From contig JAWLGP010000001.1 of the NCBI GenBank assembly GCA_041685045.1, forward strand, positions 372,001 to 436,000: a stretch of DNA of 64,000 nucleotides, given 5' to 3'. Below are positions 1 through 7,769 of this stretch, in pieces; position 1 is the first letter of the stretch, and each line of letters starts with the position of its first letter. Source of the stretch: Thiohalomonas sp041685045. Lineage in GTDB: Bacteria; Pseudomonadota; Gammaproteobacteria; Thiohalomonadales; Thiohalomonadaceae. Made by a program: the position numbers and the translations under genes. The notes beneath the pieces were generated by a model that worked only from the letters and a program-made list of their open reading frames with translations, was not told the origin of the DNA and searched no databases.

Positions 1-2
1 TC

Positions 3-257
3 GGGCTGTTGTACCGTGAGCTCGGCCGGCGCACGCTCGTGCTTTACCTGTGCGGGATCGCGGTCACCAGTGTCACGGCCGGGCTGTTGGTGGATGCCAT
101 CGTCGCCGGCCTCGGCATCGATGTCGCCGCCCAGATGGCGGATGCCACAGAGCTGGTGCCCTCGGTTCTGGCCTGGGCCAGCGGCATCATCCTGGCCCTG
201 CTCGCCATTCGCCCGTTGCGCCGTCAGCTGGTGCCGGCCGGCACAACCGGTCAATAG
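3..257 (+). CDS. C-terminal end of a membrane permease (partial)
   Basis: The reading frame is open from the window edge, so only the last 84 or so residues are present. They hold two hydrophobic segments (LVLYLCGIAVTSVTAGLLVD and VLAWASGIILALLAI) around a short polar loop and end with a basic tail. The LGRRTLxLYL pattern before the first segment resembles the last repeat of ArsP/DUF318-type permeases of the SO_0444 Cu/Zn efflux group. That family assignment is from recall and rests on little sequence. The TTG at position 9 is probably an internal codon rather than a start. Confidence 0.5.
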   Translation, partial: GLLYRELGRRTLVLYLCGIAVTSVTAGLLVDAIVAGLGIDVAAQMADATELVPSVLAWASGIILALLAIRPLRRQLVPAGTTGQ

Positions 258-333
258 CCCGCGCACCGACAAGGTCTTTCCCCGGTAACGCGGGGTCGGT
301 AAAGTCGGAAGCTTCTATTACGGACGAAAGACC

Positions 334-1275
334 ATGCTGCTGCGCCTGTTACAACTCTTCGCCAACGCCCTGGCGCCACTGACTCTGCTGGGCGCGATCG
401 CCGCGTACATCGAACCGGCGCTCTTCATGCCGTTCAAAGACTATTTCCTCTGGCTGTTCGCGGCCACCATGCTGGCGCTCGGCGTCGTGCTGGAACCGGA
501 GGACCTGCGGGAGACGCTGACCCGGCCGCTGGCGATCGGTCAGGGCGTGCTCGCGCAGTACAGCATCATGCCGCTGCTGGGTTTTGCGGCGGCCTGGCTC
601 TCCGGGTTGCCGGAGGCGCTGGCACTCGGCTTCATCATCGTCGGCTGTGCACCGGGGGCGATGGCCAGCAACGTGATCGTCTATCTGGCCGGGGGCGCCG
701 TTGCCTACTCCATCGCCCTGACCACCGTGGCGACCCTCATCGCCCCGCTGCTCACCCCCGGGCTGGTGAAGCTGCTGGGGGAGGCGTTCCTGGACATCCC
801 GTTCCTGCCGATGATGTGGACGGTGGTCAAGACTGTCCTGGTGCCGCTGCTGCTCGGGATGGCACTGCGCCGACATTTGGGCGGCCGACTGGATGCTGCG
901 AAGGCCGTCGCCCCGGCAGTGGCCACGATCGCCATCGTGATCATCTGTAGCTATGCGGTGGCCGCCAACCAGGCGCGGCTCGCCGACATCGGCCCGCTGG
1001 TGTTCGTGCTGGTGGTGATCGTGAACGCGATCGGTTACCTGGCCGGCTGGCAGGCCGGGCAGCTGTTCGGCTTCGATGGCCGCCATCGGCTCACCCTCGC
1101 CATCGAGATCGGTATGCAGAACGCCGGGCTGGGTGTAGCCCTCGCCCTGGCTCACTTCGAGCCGATCACCGCTTTGCCCGGGGCGTTGTTCGCAGTCTGG
1201 TGCATCATGACTTCCGCCGGCGCGGCAGCCTGGTACCGACGCCGTTCCGAGCGGCAAGTGGTGATGGTGCCGTAA
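334..1275 (+). CDS. Bile acid:sodium symporter (BASS) family transporter
   Basis: This 313-residue inner-membrane protein has about nine to ten hydrophobic segments. It carries the family's small-residue motifs: GCAPGAMASNVIVYLAGG near residue 105 and GMQNAGLGVALALAHF near residue 258. BASS proteins are sodium-coupled importers of organic anions; bacterial members carry pantothenate, keto acids or other small carboxylates, so the substrate cannot be called. The length is normal for the family. The gene stands alone between the permease tail and hslV. Confidence 0.85.
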   Translation: MLLRLLQLFANALAPLTLLGAIAAYIEPALFMPFKDYFLWLFAATMLALGVVLEPEDLRETLTRPLAIGQGVLAQYSIMPLLGFAAAWLSGLPEALALGFIIVGCAPGAMASNVIVYLAGGAVAYSIALTTVATLIAPLLTPGLVKLLGEAFLDIPFLPMMWTVVKTVLVPLLLGMALRRHLGGRLDAAKAVAPAVATIAIVIICSYAVAANQARLADIGPLVFVLVVIVNAIGYLAGWQAGQLFGFDGRHRLTLAIEIGMQNAGLGVALALAHFEPITALPGALFAVWCIMTSAGAAAWYRRRSERQVVMVP

Positions 1276-1388
1276 CAGGCGCCGCGGAGGTTCGGTTCGC
1301 CGCGCTCACTGCACCCGACGTGTCGTCGTGCCTCCGCTGGCGATAATGTAGAATATTCAACTTGGTTTTCGACGAAGGATGTGACGGC

Positions 1389-1925
1389 TTGGAACAGTTT
1401 CGCGGCACCACCATTCTCTCCGTGCGCCGGGGCGGCAAGGTCGTGATCGGTGGCGACGGCCAGGTGACCATGGGCAACACGGTCATGAAGGGCAACGCCC
1501 GCAAGGTGCGCCGCCTCTACCGGGACCAGGTCATCGCGGGCTTCGCCGGAGGCACCGCCGATGCCTTTACCCTGTTCGAGCGCTTCGAGGGCAAGCTGGA
1601 GAAGCACCAGGGCAACCTGACCCGGGCCGCGGTGGAACTGGCCAAGGACTGGCGCACCGATCGCATGCTGCGCCGCCTGGAGGCGCTGCTGGCGGTGGCC
1701 GACCGCACCGCCTCGCTGGTGATCTCCGGCAACGGTGACGTCATCGAGCCGGAGGACAGCCTGATCGCCATCGGCTCCGGTGGCCCTTTTGCCCAGGCTG
1801 CCGCCCGCGCGATGCTCGACACCACCGAACTCGACGCCCGCAGCATCGTCGAAAAGGGCCTCGGTATCGCCGCCGACATCTGCATCTACACCAACCACAA
1901 TCTGACCATCGAAGAGCTGGAATAG
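1389..1925 (+). CDS. hslV: HslV, peptidase subunit of the HslVU ATP-dependent protease
   Basis: HslV is the proteolytic core of the cytoplasmic HslVU (ClpYQ) protease, a double hexamer with an N-terminal threonine nucleophile. Here the protein starts at a TTG (MEQFRGTTILSVRR): the upstream in-frame ATG gives a non-homologous leader, and AAGGA sits nine bases before this TTG. The nucleophile would be the first Thr of GTTIL after propeptide removal. GGDGQVT, MKGNARKVRRLY, GFAGGTADA and AIGSGGP are all present, and at 178 residues the length is normal. hslU follows after a repeat-containing spacer of about 110 bases. Confidence 0.95.
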   Translation: MEQFRGTTILSVRRGGKVVIGGDGQVTMGNTVMKGNARKVRRLYRDQVIAGFAGGTADAFTLFERFEGKLEKHQGNLTRAAVELAKDWRTDRMLRRLEALLAVADRTASLVISGNGDVIEPEDSLIAIGSGGPFAQAAARAMLDTTELDARSIVEKGLGIAADICIYTNHNLTIEELE

Positions 1926-1932
1926 GATTGAA

Positions 1933-2020
1933 ACCACAGAGAACAGCGCACACGGAGGATTGCGTAATGGACAAAAAGGCACCATCAAACGCCGCTGTGA
2001 ACTCTGTGCCCTCCGTGGTC
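1933..2020. repeat. Imperfect inverted repeat between hslV and hslU
   Basis: The left arm (ACCACAGAGAACAGC, from 1933) and the reverse complement of the right arm (ending at 2020; GACCACGGAGGGCACAGAG) are related A/C/G-rich sequences. They belong to the ACCACGGAGG-CACAGAG style of intergenic palindrome often seen in environmental proteobacteria. It lies inside the hslVU operon and would form a stem-loop in the mRNA. Pairing is imperfect. Confidence 0.45.
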
Positions 2021-2037
2021 AAACCGAAGACATCATC

Positions 2038-3363
2038 ATGAGCGAAATGACTCCCCGCGAGATCGTCCAGGAGCTGGACAAGCACATCATCGGACAGGCC
2101 GCGGCCAAGCGGGCGGTGGCCATCGCCCTGCGCAACCGCTGGCGCCGCAGCCAGGTTGGCGAGCCGCTGCGCGGCGAAATCACGCCGAAGAACATCCTGA
2201 TGATCGGCCCCACCGGGGTCGGCAAGACCGAGATCGCCCGCCGCCTGGCGCGCCTCGCCAATGCACCGTTTTTGAAGGTCGAAGCCACCAAATTCACGGA
2301 AGTGGGCTATGTCGGCCGCGATGTAGAGTCGATCGTGCGCGATCTGGCGGAGATCGCCATCAAGATGGTGCGCGAGCAGGCGATGCGGCAGGTGCAGCAC
2401 CGTGCCTACGAGGCGGCCGAAGAGCGGGTGCTGGATGCACTGCTACCGCGCGCCCGCGGTTTCGAGGCCACCGCGGAAGCGGATTCCGGTACCCGACAGA
2501 AATTCCGCAAGAAGCTGCGCGAGGGCGACCTGAACGACAAGGAGATCGACGTCGAGGTGCGCGCCAATCCGGTGGGTGTCGAGATCATGGCGCCGCCCGG
2601 CATGGAGGAGATGACCAGCCAGCTGCAGAACCTGTTCCAGAGCATGGGCCAGCAGCGCACCAAGGCCCGCCGCATGAAAGTTAAAGAGGCGCTCAAGCAG
2701 CTGGCCGACGAAGAGGCGGCCAAGCTGGTCAACGATGAGGAGGTGAAGTCGCGGGCACTGGCAGCCGTAGAGCAGAACGGCATCGTGTTTCTGGACGAAA
2801 TGGACAAGATCACCAGCCGCTCGGAACAGGGCAAAGGGCCGGACGTCTCCCGCGAGGGCGTACAGCGCGACCTGCTGCCGTTGGTGGAGGGCTCCACCGT
2901 CAGCACCAAGTACGGCATGGTGAAGACCGACCACATCCTGTTCATCGCCTCCGGTGCGTTCCACCTCTCGAAGCCGTCCGACCTGATCCCGGAGCTGCAG
3001 GGCCGACTGCCGATCCGCGTCGAGCTCGACGCACTGGGGGCGGACGAGTTCGTGCGTATCCTCACCGAGCCGGACGCCTCCCTGACCGAGCAGTACAAGG
3101 CCTTGCTGCAGACCGAAGGGGTGACGGTCGAGTTCGCCGCCGACGGGATCGAGCGCCTCGCCCAAATCGCCTGGCAGGTGAACGAGCGCACCGAAAACAT
3201 CGGGGCCCGCCGCTTGCACACGGTGATGGAGCGGCTGTTGGAGGAGATCTCGTTCCGGGCGCCGGACAGCAGCGGGCAGACGCTGGTGGTGGATGCCGCC
3301 TACGTGGACGGCCAACTGGCCGACCTCGCCCGCGACGAGGACCTGAGCCGGTATATCCTTTAA
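2038..3363 (+). CDS. hslU: HslU, AAA+ ATPase subunit of the HslVU protease
   Basis: HslU unfolds substrates and feeds them to HslV. The 441-residue product, close to the E. coli length, has the N-terminal MTPREIVQELDKHIIGQ signature, Walker A GPTGVGKT at about residues 57-64, the GYVGRD pore motif near 90, an acidic helical I domain, Walker B IVFLDEMDKI and the C-terminal LxRYIL tail that docks into HslV. The ATG at 2038 was chosen over an upstream in-frame ATG because homologues begin at MTPREIV and the upstream 26 codons come from the repeat spacer. Confidence 0.97.
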   Translation: MSEMTPREIVQELDKHIIGQAAAKRAVAIALRNRWRRSQVGEPLRGEITPKNILMIGPTGVGKTEIARRLARLANAPFLKVEATKFTEVGYVGRDVESIVRDLAEIAIKMVREQAMRQVQHRAYEAAEERVLDALLPRARGFEATAEADSGTRQKFRKKLREGDLNDKEIDVEVRANPVGVEIMAPPGMEEMTSQLQNLFQSMGQQRTKARRMKVKEALKQLADEEAAKLVNDEEVKSRALAAVEQNGIVFLDEMDKITSRSEQGKGPDVSREGVQRDLLPLVEGSTVSTKYGMVKTDHILFIASGAFHLSKPSDLIPELQGRLPIRVELDALGADEFVRILTEPDASLTEQYKALLQTEGVTVEFAADGIERLAQIAWQVNERTENIGARRLHTVMERLLEEISFRAPDSSGQTLVVDAAYVDGQLADLARDEDLSRYIL

Positions 3364-3383
3364 CCGAACCGGCCAATTGAATC

Positions 3384-3428
3384 GGCGGGTACGGGGCCCC
3401 ATCTGGATCTTCTACCCGTACCCCCGCC
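3384..3428. other. GC-rich hairpin between hslU and the DUF971 gene
   Basis: GGCGGGTACGGG (3384-3395) pairs with CCCGTACCCCCGCC (3415-3428), leaving a two-base bulge and a loop of about 19 bases. There is no T-run, so it is not a classical intrinsic terminator. It could be an mRNA processing or stability element in the hslVU-DUF971-ubiE transcript. Confidence 0.4.
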
Positions 3429-3447
3429 ATGAGGAAAAAAGACCAAT

Positions 3448-3807
3448 ATGAAGACGCCGACCCCTACGGAAATCACCCTGAGCAAGGCCGAGCGGAAGCT
3501 GGCAATCGCCTTCTCCGACGGTAGCCGGTTCGAGCTGCCGGTGGAGTACCTGCGGGTCTACTCCCCCTCCGCGGAGGTACGCGGCCACGGCCCCGGCCAG
3601 GAGACGCTGCAGGTGGGCAAGGAGGACGTCAACATCGAACGCATCGAGCAGGTCGGCACCTATGCCATCCAGCCCCATTTCGACGACGGTCACCACAGCG
3701 GTATCTACTCCTGGGACGTGCTGTACGATCTGGCGGTAAACTACGAGAAGAAATGGCAGGACTATCTGGGCCGCCTGAAAGCGGCCGGGGTGGAGCGCAA
3801 GGGCTAG
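3448..3807 (+). CDS. DUF971 (gamma-butyrobetaine hydroxylase N-terminal-like) protein
   Basis: This 119-residue soluble protein has the DUF971 pattern throughout: the FSDG...ELPVEYLRVYSPSAEVRGHG block, then VGTYAIQPHFDDGHHSGIYSW. This fold also forms the small N-terminal domain of gamma-butyrobetaine dioxygenase. Stand-alone bacterial copies have been linked to iron-sulfur handling, but the role of this one is not shown by the sequence. The start ATG follows GAGGAAAAAAG at 3431. Its place between hslU and ubiE is a conserved gammaproteobacterial arrangement. Confidence 0.88.
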   Translation: MKTPTPTEITLSKAERKLAIAFSDGSRFELPVEYLRVYSPSAEVRGHGPGQETLQVGKEDVNIERIEQVGTYAIQPHFDDGHHSGIYSWDVLYDLAVNYEKKWQDYLGRLKAAGVERKG

Positions 3808-3854
3808 TTCAATCGACGAGCTGGAAACACCGATATGGATGGCAGGACCGGAAC

Positions 3855-4604
3855 ATGAGCGAGCAGGACACGACACACTTTGGGTATCAGCAGGTTCCGG
3901 TGGACGAGAAGGCCGGGCGGGTGGCGCAGGTGTTCCACTCGGTGGCGTCGAAGTACGACCTGATGAACGACCTCATGTCGATGGGGATCCACCGGCTGTG
4001 GAAGCGCTTCACCATCGAGATGAGCGGCGTGCGCCGCGGCCAGCGGGTGCTAGACCTGGCCGGCGGCACCGGTGACCTGGCCGGGGCCTTTGCCGAACTG
4101 GTCGGTCCCGACGGCGAAGTGGTGCTGGCCGACATCAACGCCTCGATGCTGGAGGTGGGCCGCACGCGGCTGACCGACCGCGGCATCGTCGGCAACATGG
4201 AATATGCGCAGGTCAACGCCGAGAGCCTGCCCTTTCCGGACAACCACTTCGACTGCATCACCATCGCCTTCGGTTTGCGCAACGTCACCAACAAGGACAA
4301 GGCGCTCGCCTCCATGTTCCGGGTACTGAAGCCGGGTGGCCGGCTGCTGGTGCTGGAATTCTCGAAGCCGGCGGTACCGGGTCTCGGCCCGGTCTACGAC
4401 CTCTACTCCTTCTCGGTCCTGCCGACCCTGGGTCAGATGGTCACCGGCGACAAGGACAGCTACCGCTACCTGGCCGAATCGATTCGGATGCATCCGGATC
4501 AGGAGACCCTCAAGGGCATGATGGCGGGCGTTGGATTCGACCGGGTGGAGTACTTCAACCTGACCGGGGGCATCGTCGCGCTGCACCGCGGCTTCAAGTT
4601 CTGA
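3855..4604 (+). CDS. ubiE: UbiE, ubiquinone/menaquinone biosynthesis C-methyltransferase
   Basis: UbiE is the SAM-dependent C-methyltransferase of ubiquinone (and menaquinone) synthesis. The 249-residue protein has FGYQQVPVDEKAGRVAQVF at the start, VASKYDLMNDLMSMG, SAM-binding motif I VLDLAGGTGDLA near residue 68, and FGLRNVTNKDKAL. The ATG at 3855 is preferred because it gives the usual UbiE N-terminus; the open frame extends 34 codons further upstream without homology. It begins the ubiE-RDD-ubiJ run, with ubiB close downstream. Confidence 0.97.
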   Translation: MSEQDTTHFGYQQVPVDEKAGRVAQVFHSVASKYDLMNDLMSMGIHRLWKRFTIEMSGVRRGQRVLDLAGGTGDLAGAFAELVGPDGEVVLADINASMLEVGRTRLTDRGIVGNMEYAQVNAESLPFPDNHFDCITIAFGLRNVTNKDKALASMFRVLKPGGRLLVLEFSKPAVPGLGPVYDLYSFSVLPTLGQMVTGDKDSYRYLAESIRMHPDQETLKGMMAGVGFDRVEYFNLTGGIVALHRGFKF

Positions 4605-4607
4605 ACC

Positions 4608-5114
4608 ATGGCAGAGCCGCAATATGCCGGCTTTTGGCGCCGTCTGGGCGCCTTTGCGGTCGACGTTCTGCTGCTGACCGTGCTGTTGCTGCCACTGCTT
4701 ATCCTGTTGGCGAAGCTGGCACCGGCACCGCAAGCGGAGGTGGTTACCAGCGCAAACGCCGCGCCGCTGTGGCTCGTGCTGTTGGTGGAGGACCTGCTGC
4801 CGCTGGCGATTTTCGTCTTCTTCTGGGTGCGCTATGGCGCCACGCCCGGCAAGATGCTGCTGGAGTGCCGCATCATCGACGCCCGCACCGGGGCCAACCC
4901 CACGCTTTTGCGCGCAATCCTGCGCTACTTCGCCTATCTGCTGTCGGCGCTGCCCTTGGGGCTTGGTTTTTTCTGGATCGGCTGGGACCGGCGCAAACAG
5001 GGGTTTCACGACAAGATTGCCGGAACGCTGGTGGTCCGGGTCGGTGACCACGACCCACAGCCGGATGATGAATCGCGCAAGTCCCTGGACCAACTGGTTA
5101 AGGAGGCAAGATGA
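4608..5114 (+). CDS. RDD family membrane protein
   Basis: The 168-residue product has three to four hydrophobic segments. The first contains the family's R-x-x-A-F-x-x-D signature (FWRRLGAFAVDVLLL), and TPGKMLLECRIID marks the second conserved block. RDD proteins are small inner-membrane proteins of mostly unknown function, some of them ion antiporters. The gene starts three bases after ubiE ends and its stop overlaps the ubiJ start (ATGA), so it is translationally tied to the ubiquinone genes. An RDD gene inside ubiE-ubiJ-ubiB is not the E. coli arrangement. Confidence 0.85.
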   Translation: MAEPQYAGFWRRLGAFAVDVLLLTVLLLPLLILLAKLAPAPQAEVVTSANAAPLWLVLLVEDLLPLAIFVFFWVRYGATPGKMLLECRIIDARTGANPTLLRAILRYFAYLLSALPLGLGFFWIGWDRRKQGFHDKIAGTLVVRVGDHDPQPDDESRKSLDQLVKEAR

Positions 5115-5716
5115 ACAGGTCGGTGTTACCCGAAGCGGTAGTGGCGGGACTGGAGCAGGCCGTCAATGCGGTGATCGCCCTGGACCCGGAGACCGGTCAC
5201 CGCTTGAGCGAGCTGCAGGGGCGGGTGATCGCGATCGACCTGAAAGGCACCGGCCTCACCCTGTTTGCCGCGCCAACCGGCCGGGGGCTGCGCCTGATGG
5301 CCCGGTTCGAAGGCGAGCCGGACACCCGGCTGGCCGGCACGCCGCTGGCGCTGCTGCGCCTCTCGGGCGGGCAGGCGACGCAGGGACTGTTTTCGGGCGA
5401 GGTGACCATCGAGGGCGATATCGAGACCGGCCAGCGGTTCAAGCGCATCCTGGACGGCCTTGACGTCGACTGGGAGGAGCAGCTGTCGAAGCTGACCGGC
5501 GATATCGTGGCACACCAGGTCGGCAACGCATTCCGCGGCTTTTCCGACTGGCTGCGCGGCTCCCGCGACACCCTGGCCCGCAACGCCGGCGAATACGTCC
5601 AGGAGGAGCTGGAGCTGGTTCCGGGGCGGGGCGAGGTGGCGCATTTCATGGACGAGGTGGACCGGCTGCGGGCGGATCTCGACCGGCTGGAAGCGCGGGT
5701 GGATCGGCTACAGTGA
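5111..5716 (+). CDS. ubiJ: UbiJ, SCP2-domain accessory factor of ubiquinone synthesis
   Basis: UbiJ binds lipid intermediates in its N-terminal SCP2-like domain and helps hold together the soluble Ubi complex. This 201-residue protein shows that layout: an SCP2-like half at about residues 10-110 (GRVIAIDLKGTGLTLF, GEVTIEGDIETGQRF) and a C-terminal amphipathic coiled coil (FMDEVDRLRADLDRLEARVD). The start overlaps the stop of the RDD gene. Position between ubiE and ubiB agrees with the assignment. Confidence 0.9.
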   Translation: MNRSVLPEAVVAGLEQAVNAVIALDPETGHRLSELQGRVIAIDLKGTGLTLFAAPTGRGLRLMARFEGEPDTRLAGTPLALLRLSGGQATQGLFSGEVTIEGDIETGQRFKRILDGLDVDWEEQLSKLTGDIVAHQVGNAFRGFSDWLRGSRDTLARNAGEYVQEELELVPGRGEVAHFMDEVDRLRADLDRLEARVDRLQ

Positions 5717-5761
5717 TGTGCGGATCCGGCGCCGTAGTCGCGAAGCAAACGGAGGCACGGA

Positions 5762-5848
5762 TTGTGGGAGGGGCGTCCTCGCCGCGAATGTGGCGCGCAG
5801 CGCCACCCGGCTGCGCCGGGAAATCGCGCCGGGACGGCCCTCCCACAA
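5762..5848. repeat. Nested palindromic intergenic repeat upstream of ubiB
   Basis: Outer arms TTGTGGGAGGGGCGTCC (5762) and GGACGGCCCTCCCACAA (ending 5848) are inverted, with one mismatch in this 17-base core. Inside are two small hairpins, GTGGCGC-GCA-GCGCCAC and CCGGCTGCGCCGG. This is the style of a bacterial REP/BIME unit. The rest of the 353-base gap between ubiJ and ubiB (5717-6069) holds nothing I recognise; a promoter for ubiB must lie there, but none is clear. Confidence 0.65.
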
Positions 5849-6069
5849 GCTCCCCGGCCGGCTCCGGGAGTCTTGTTTGATAGAAACGGCATAGCTCCCG
5901 GGGGGGCATAAATCCCGTCGCGGTTGGAAGACTCGACACTGACGTGCCTCCGCTTCATGCGACTTAACTTCGCCCCAGCTTTTGCGTCCCTTCCGGCTTT
6001 AAGGTAAAAAGCCCGCTTGCCTCACTTGATTAAAGCAATCCACATGGCACCACACGCGGGGAGAATCTC

Positions 6070-7725
6070 GTGATCCGGCCGTCACAGGCACTGCGCCTGG
6101 TCTACATCAGCTGGGTCATGGCCAAACATGGCCTGGATGAGCTGATCCTCTCCATTCACCTGTTCCGCCCGATCCGGTTCGTGCGACACCTGATGTGGTG
6201 GCGCTGGCTGCGCGCGCGCGACGTCCCGCGAGGCGCGCAGATCCGCCGCACGCTGGAGGATTTGGGGCCGATTTTCGTCAAGTTCGGGCAGATCCTCTCC
6301 ACCCGGCGCGACCTGCTGCCGGAAGATATCGCCGACGAGCTGGCCCGGCTGCAGGATCGCGTGCCGCCGTTTCCCGGCGCCCTGGCCCGCCAGATCATCG
6401 AAAAGGCGTTTCGCAAACCGCTGGACCAGGTGTTCGCCGAATTCGACGAAACCCCGATTGCTTCCGCCTCCATCGCCCAGGTCCATGCCGCCCGCCTGCT
6501 GGACGGCTCCGAGGTGGTGGTCAAGGTGCTGCGCCCCGACATCGCCCCGGTGATCCGGCGCGACCTGGGCCTGATGTACATCCTCGCCGAAAAGGTCCAG
6601 CAGTTCTGGCGGGAGGGGCGGCGTCTGCGGCCGGTGGCCGTGGTCGCGGAATTCGAAAAGAACATCTGGGACGAGCTGGACCTGATGCGCGAGGCCGCGA
6701 ACGCCTCGCAGCTGCGGCGAAATTTCGAAGGTTCCGACCTGATCTACATCCCTGAGATCCACTGGCACTACGTGCGGCGCAATGTGCTGGTAATGGAGCG
6801 TATCCACGGGATCCCCATCGGTAACCTGCGCGCCCTGCGGGAGGCCGGCATCGACTTCCCGGCACTGGCCGAACGTGGCGTGGAGGTGTTTTTCACCCAG
6901 GTCTTCCGGCACAACTTCTTCCACGCCGACATGCATCCGGGCAACATCTTCGTCAGCCCGGAGGGGCAGTACATCGCCGTCGATTTCGGCATCGTGGGTA
7001 CCCTTTCGCGCCAGGATCAGCGCTATTTGGCCGAAAACCTGATCGCCTTCTTCCGTCGCGATTACCAGAAAGTGGCGGAACTGCACGTGGAGTCCGGCTG
7101 GGTGCCGCGCGATACCCGGGTGGACGAGTTCGAGTCCGCCATCCGCACCGTGTGCGAGCCGATCTTCGAGCGCCCCTTCTCCGAGATCTCGTTCGGCCAG
7201 CTGCTGCTTAACCTGTTCCAGACCGCCCGCCGTTTCGACATGGAGGTGCAGCCGCAACTGGTGCTGCTTGAGAAGACCCTGCTCAACATCGAGGGGCTCG
7301 GCCGTCAGCTCTATCCCGACCTCGACCTGTGGCAGACGGCCAAACCCTTCCTCGAACGCTGGATGAGTGAGCAGCTCGGCCTGCGCTCGTTCGCCAGTCG
7401 CCTAATCGAAAACGTCCCGCAGTGGGGCGAAAAGCTGCCCGAGCTGCCGCTGCTGGTCCATGATGCCCTGCAGCGGGTCCGTGAAGGGCGGCTTCGCATC
7501 AACGCCAATCCTGAAGAGCTGCAGAATATCCGGCGCGAGATCCGCCGGGCCAACCGGCGGACGATCGCCGCCATCGGCGGCAGCACCCTGTTGCTCGGCG
7601 CTGCCGCTATCGTCGGCCTGAGTGACACCGTCTCCACCGCCGTCTACGGCGTGCCGGTGAGCGCACTGCTTCTCGGCGCGGGCGGGGCACTGATTTGGGC
7701 ATTTTTATGGTTAGACCGCCGCTGA
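6070..7725 (+). CDS. ubiB: UbiB, ABC1-family atypical kinase/ATPase of ubiquinone synthesis
   Basis: UbiB is a membrane-tethered atypical kinase of the ABC1/ADCK family needed for coenzyme Q synthesis, probably acting as an ATPase that extracts lipid intermediates. The 551-residue protein has the KxGQ motif (FVKFGQILSTR, about residue 75), the Ala-rich nucleotide loop (ASASIAQVHAAR), the catalytic HADMHPGNIFV loop and VDFGIVGTL. Two hydrophobic segments close the C-terminus (TIAAIGGSTLLLGAAAIVG and ALLLGAGGALIWAFLWL). The GTG start gives the usual MIRPSQALRL N-terminus. Confidence 0.96.
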   Translation: MIRPSQALRLVYISWVMAKHGLDELILSIHLFRPIRFVRHLMWWRWLRARDVPRGAQIRRTLEDLGPIFVKFGQILSTRRDLLPEDIADELARLQDRVPPFPGALARQIIEKAFRKPLDQVFAEFDETPIASASIAQVHAARLLDGSEVVVKVLRPDIAPVIRRDLGLMYILAEKVQQFWREGRRLRPVAVVAEFEKNIWDELDLMREAANASQLRRNFEGSDLIYIPEIHWHYVRRNVLVMERIHGIPIGNLRALREAGIDFPALAERGVEVFFTQVFRHNFFHADMHPGNIFVSPEGQYIAVDFGIVGTLSRQDQRYLAENLIAFFRRDYQKVAELHVESGWVPRDTRVDEFESAIRTVCEPIFERPFSEISFGQLLLNLFQTARRFDMEVQPQLVLLEKTLLNIEGLGRQLYPDLDLWQTAKPFLERWMSEQLGLRSFASRLIENVPQWGEKLPELPLLVHDALQRVREGRLRINANPEELQNIRREIRRANRRTIAAIGGSTLLLGAAAIVGLSDTVSTAVYGVPVSALLLGAGGALIWAFLWLDRR

Positions 7726-7769
7726 TTCAGGTCGTAAGATAGGGTCATTCTTCCACCGGAGGGGCGCCG

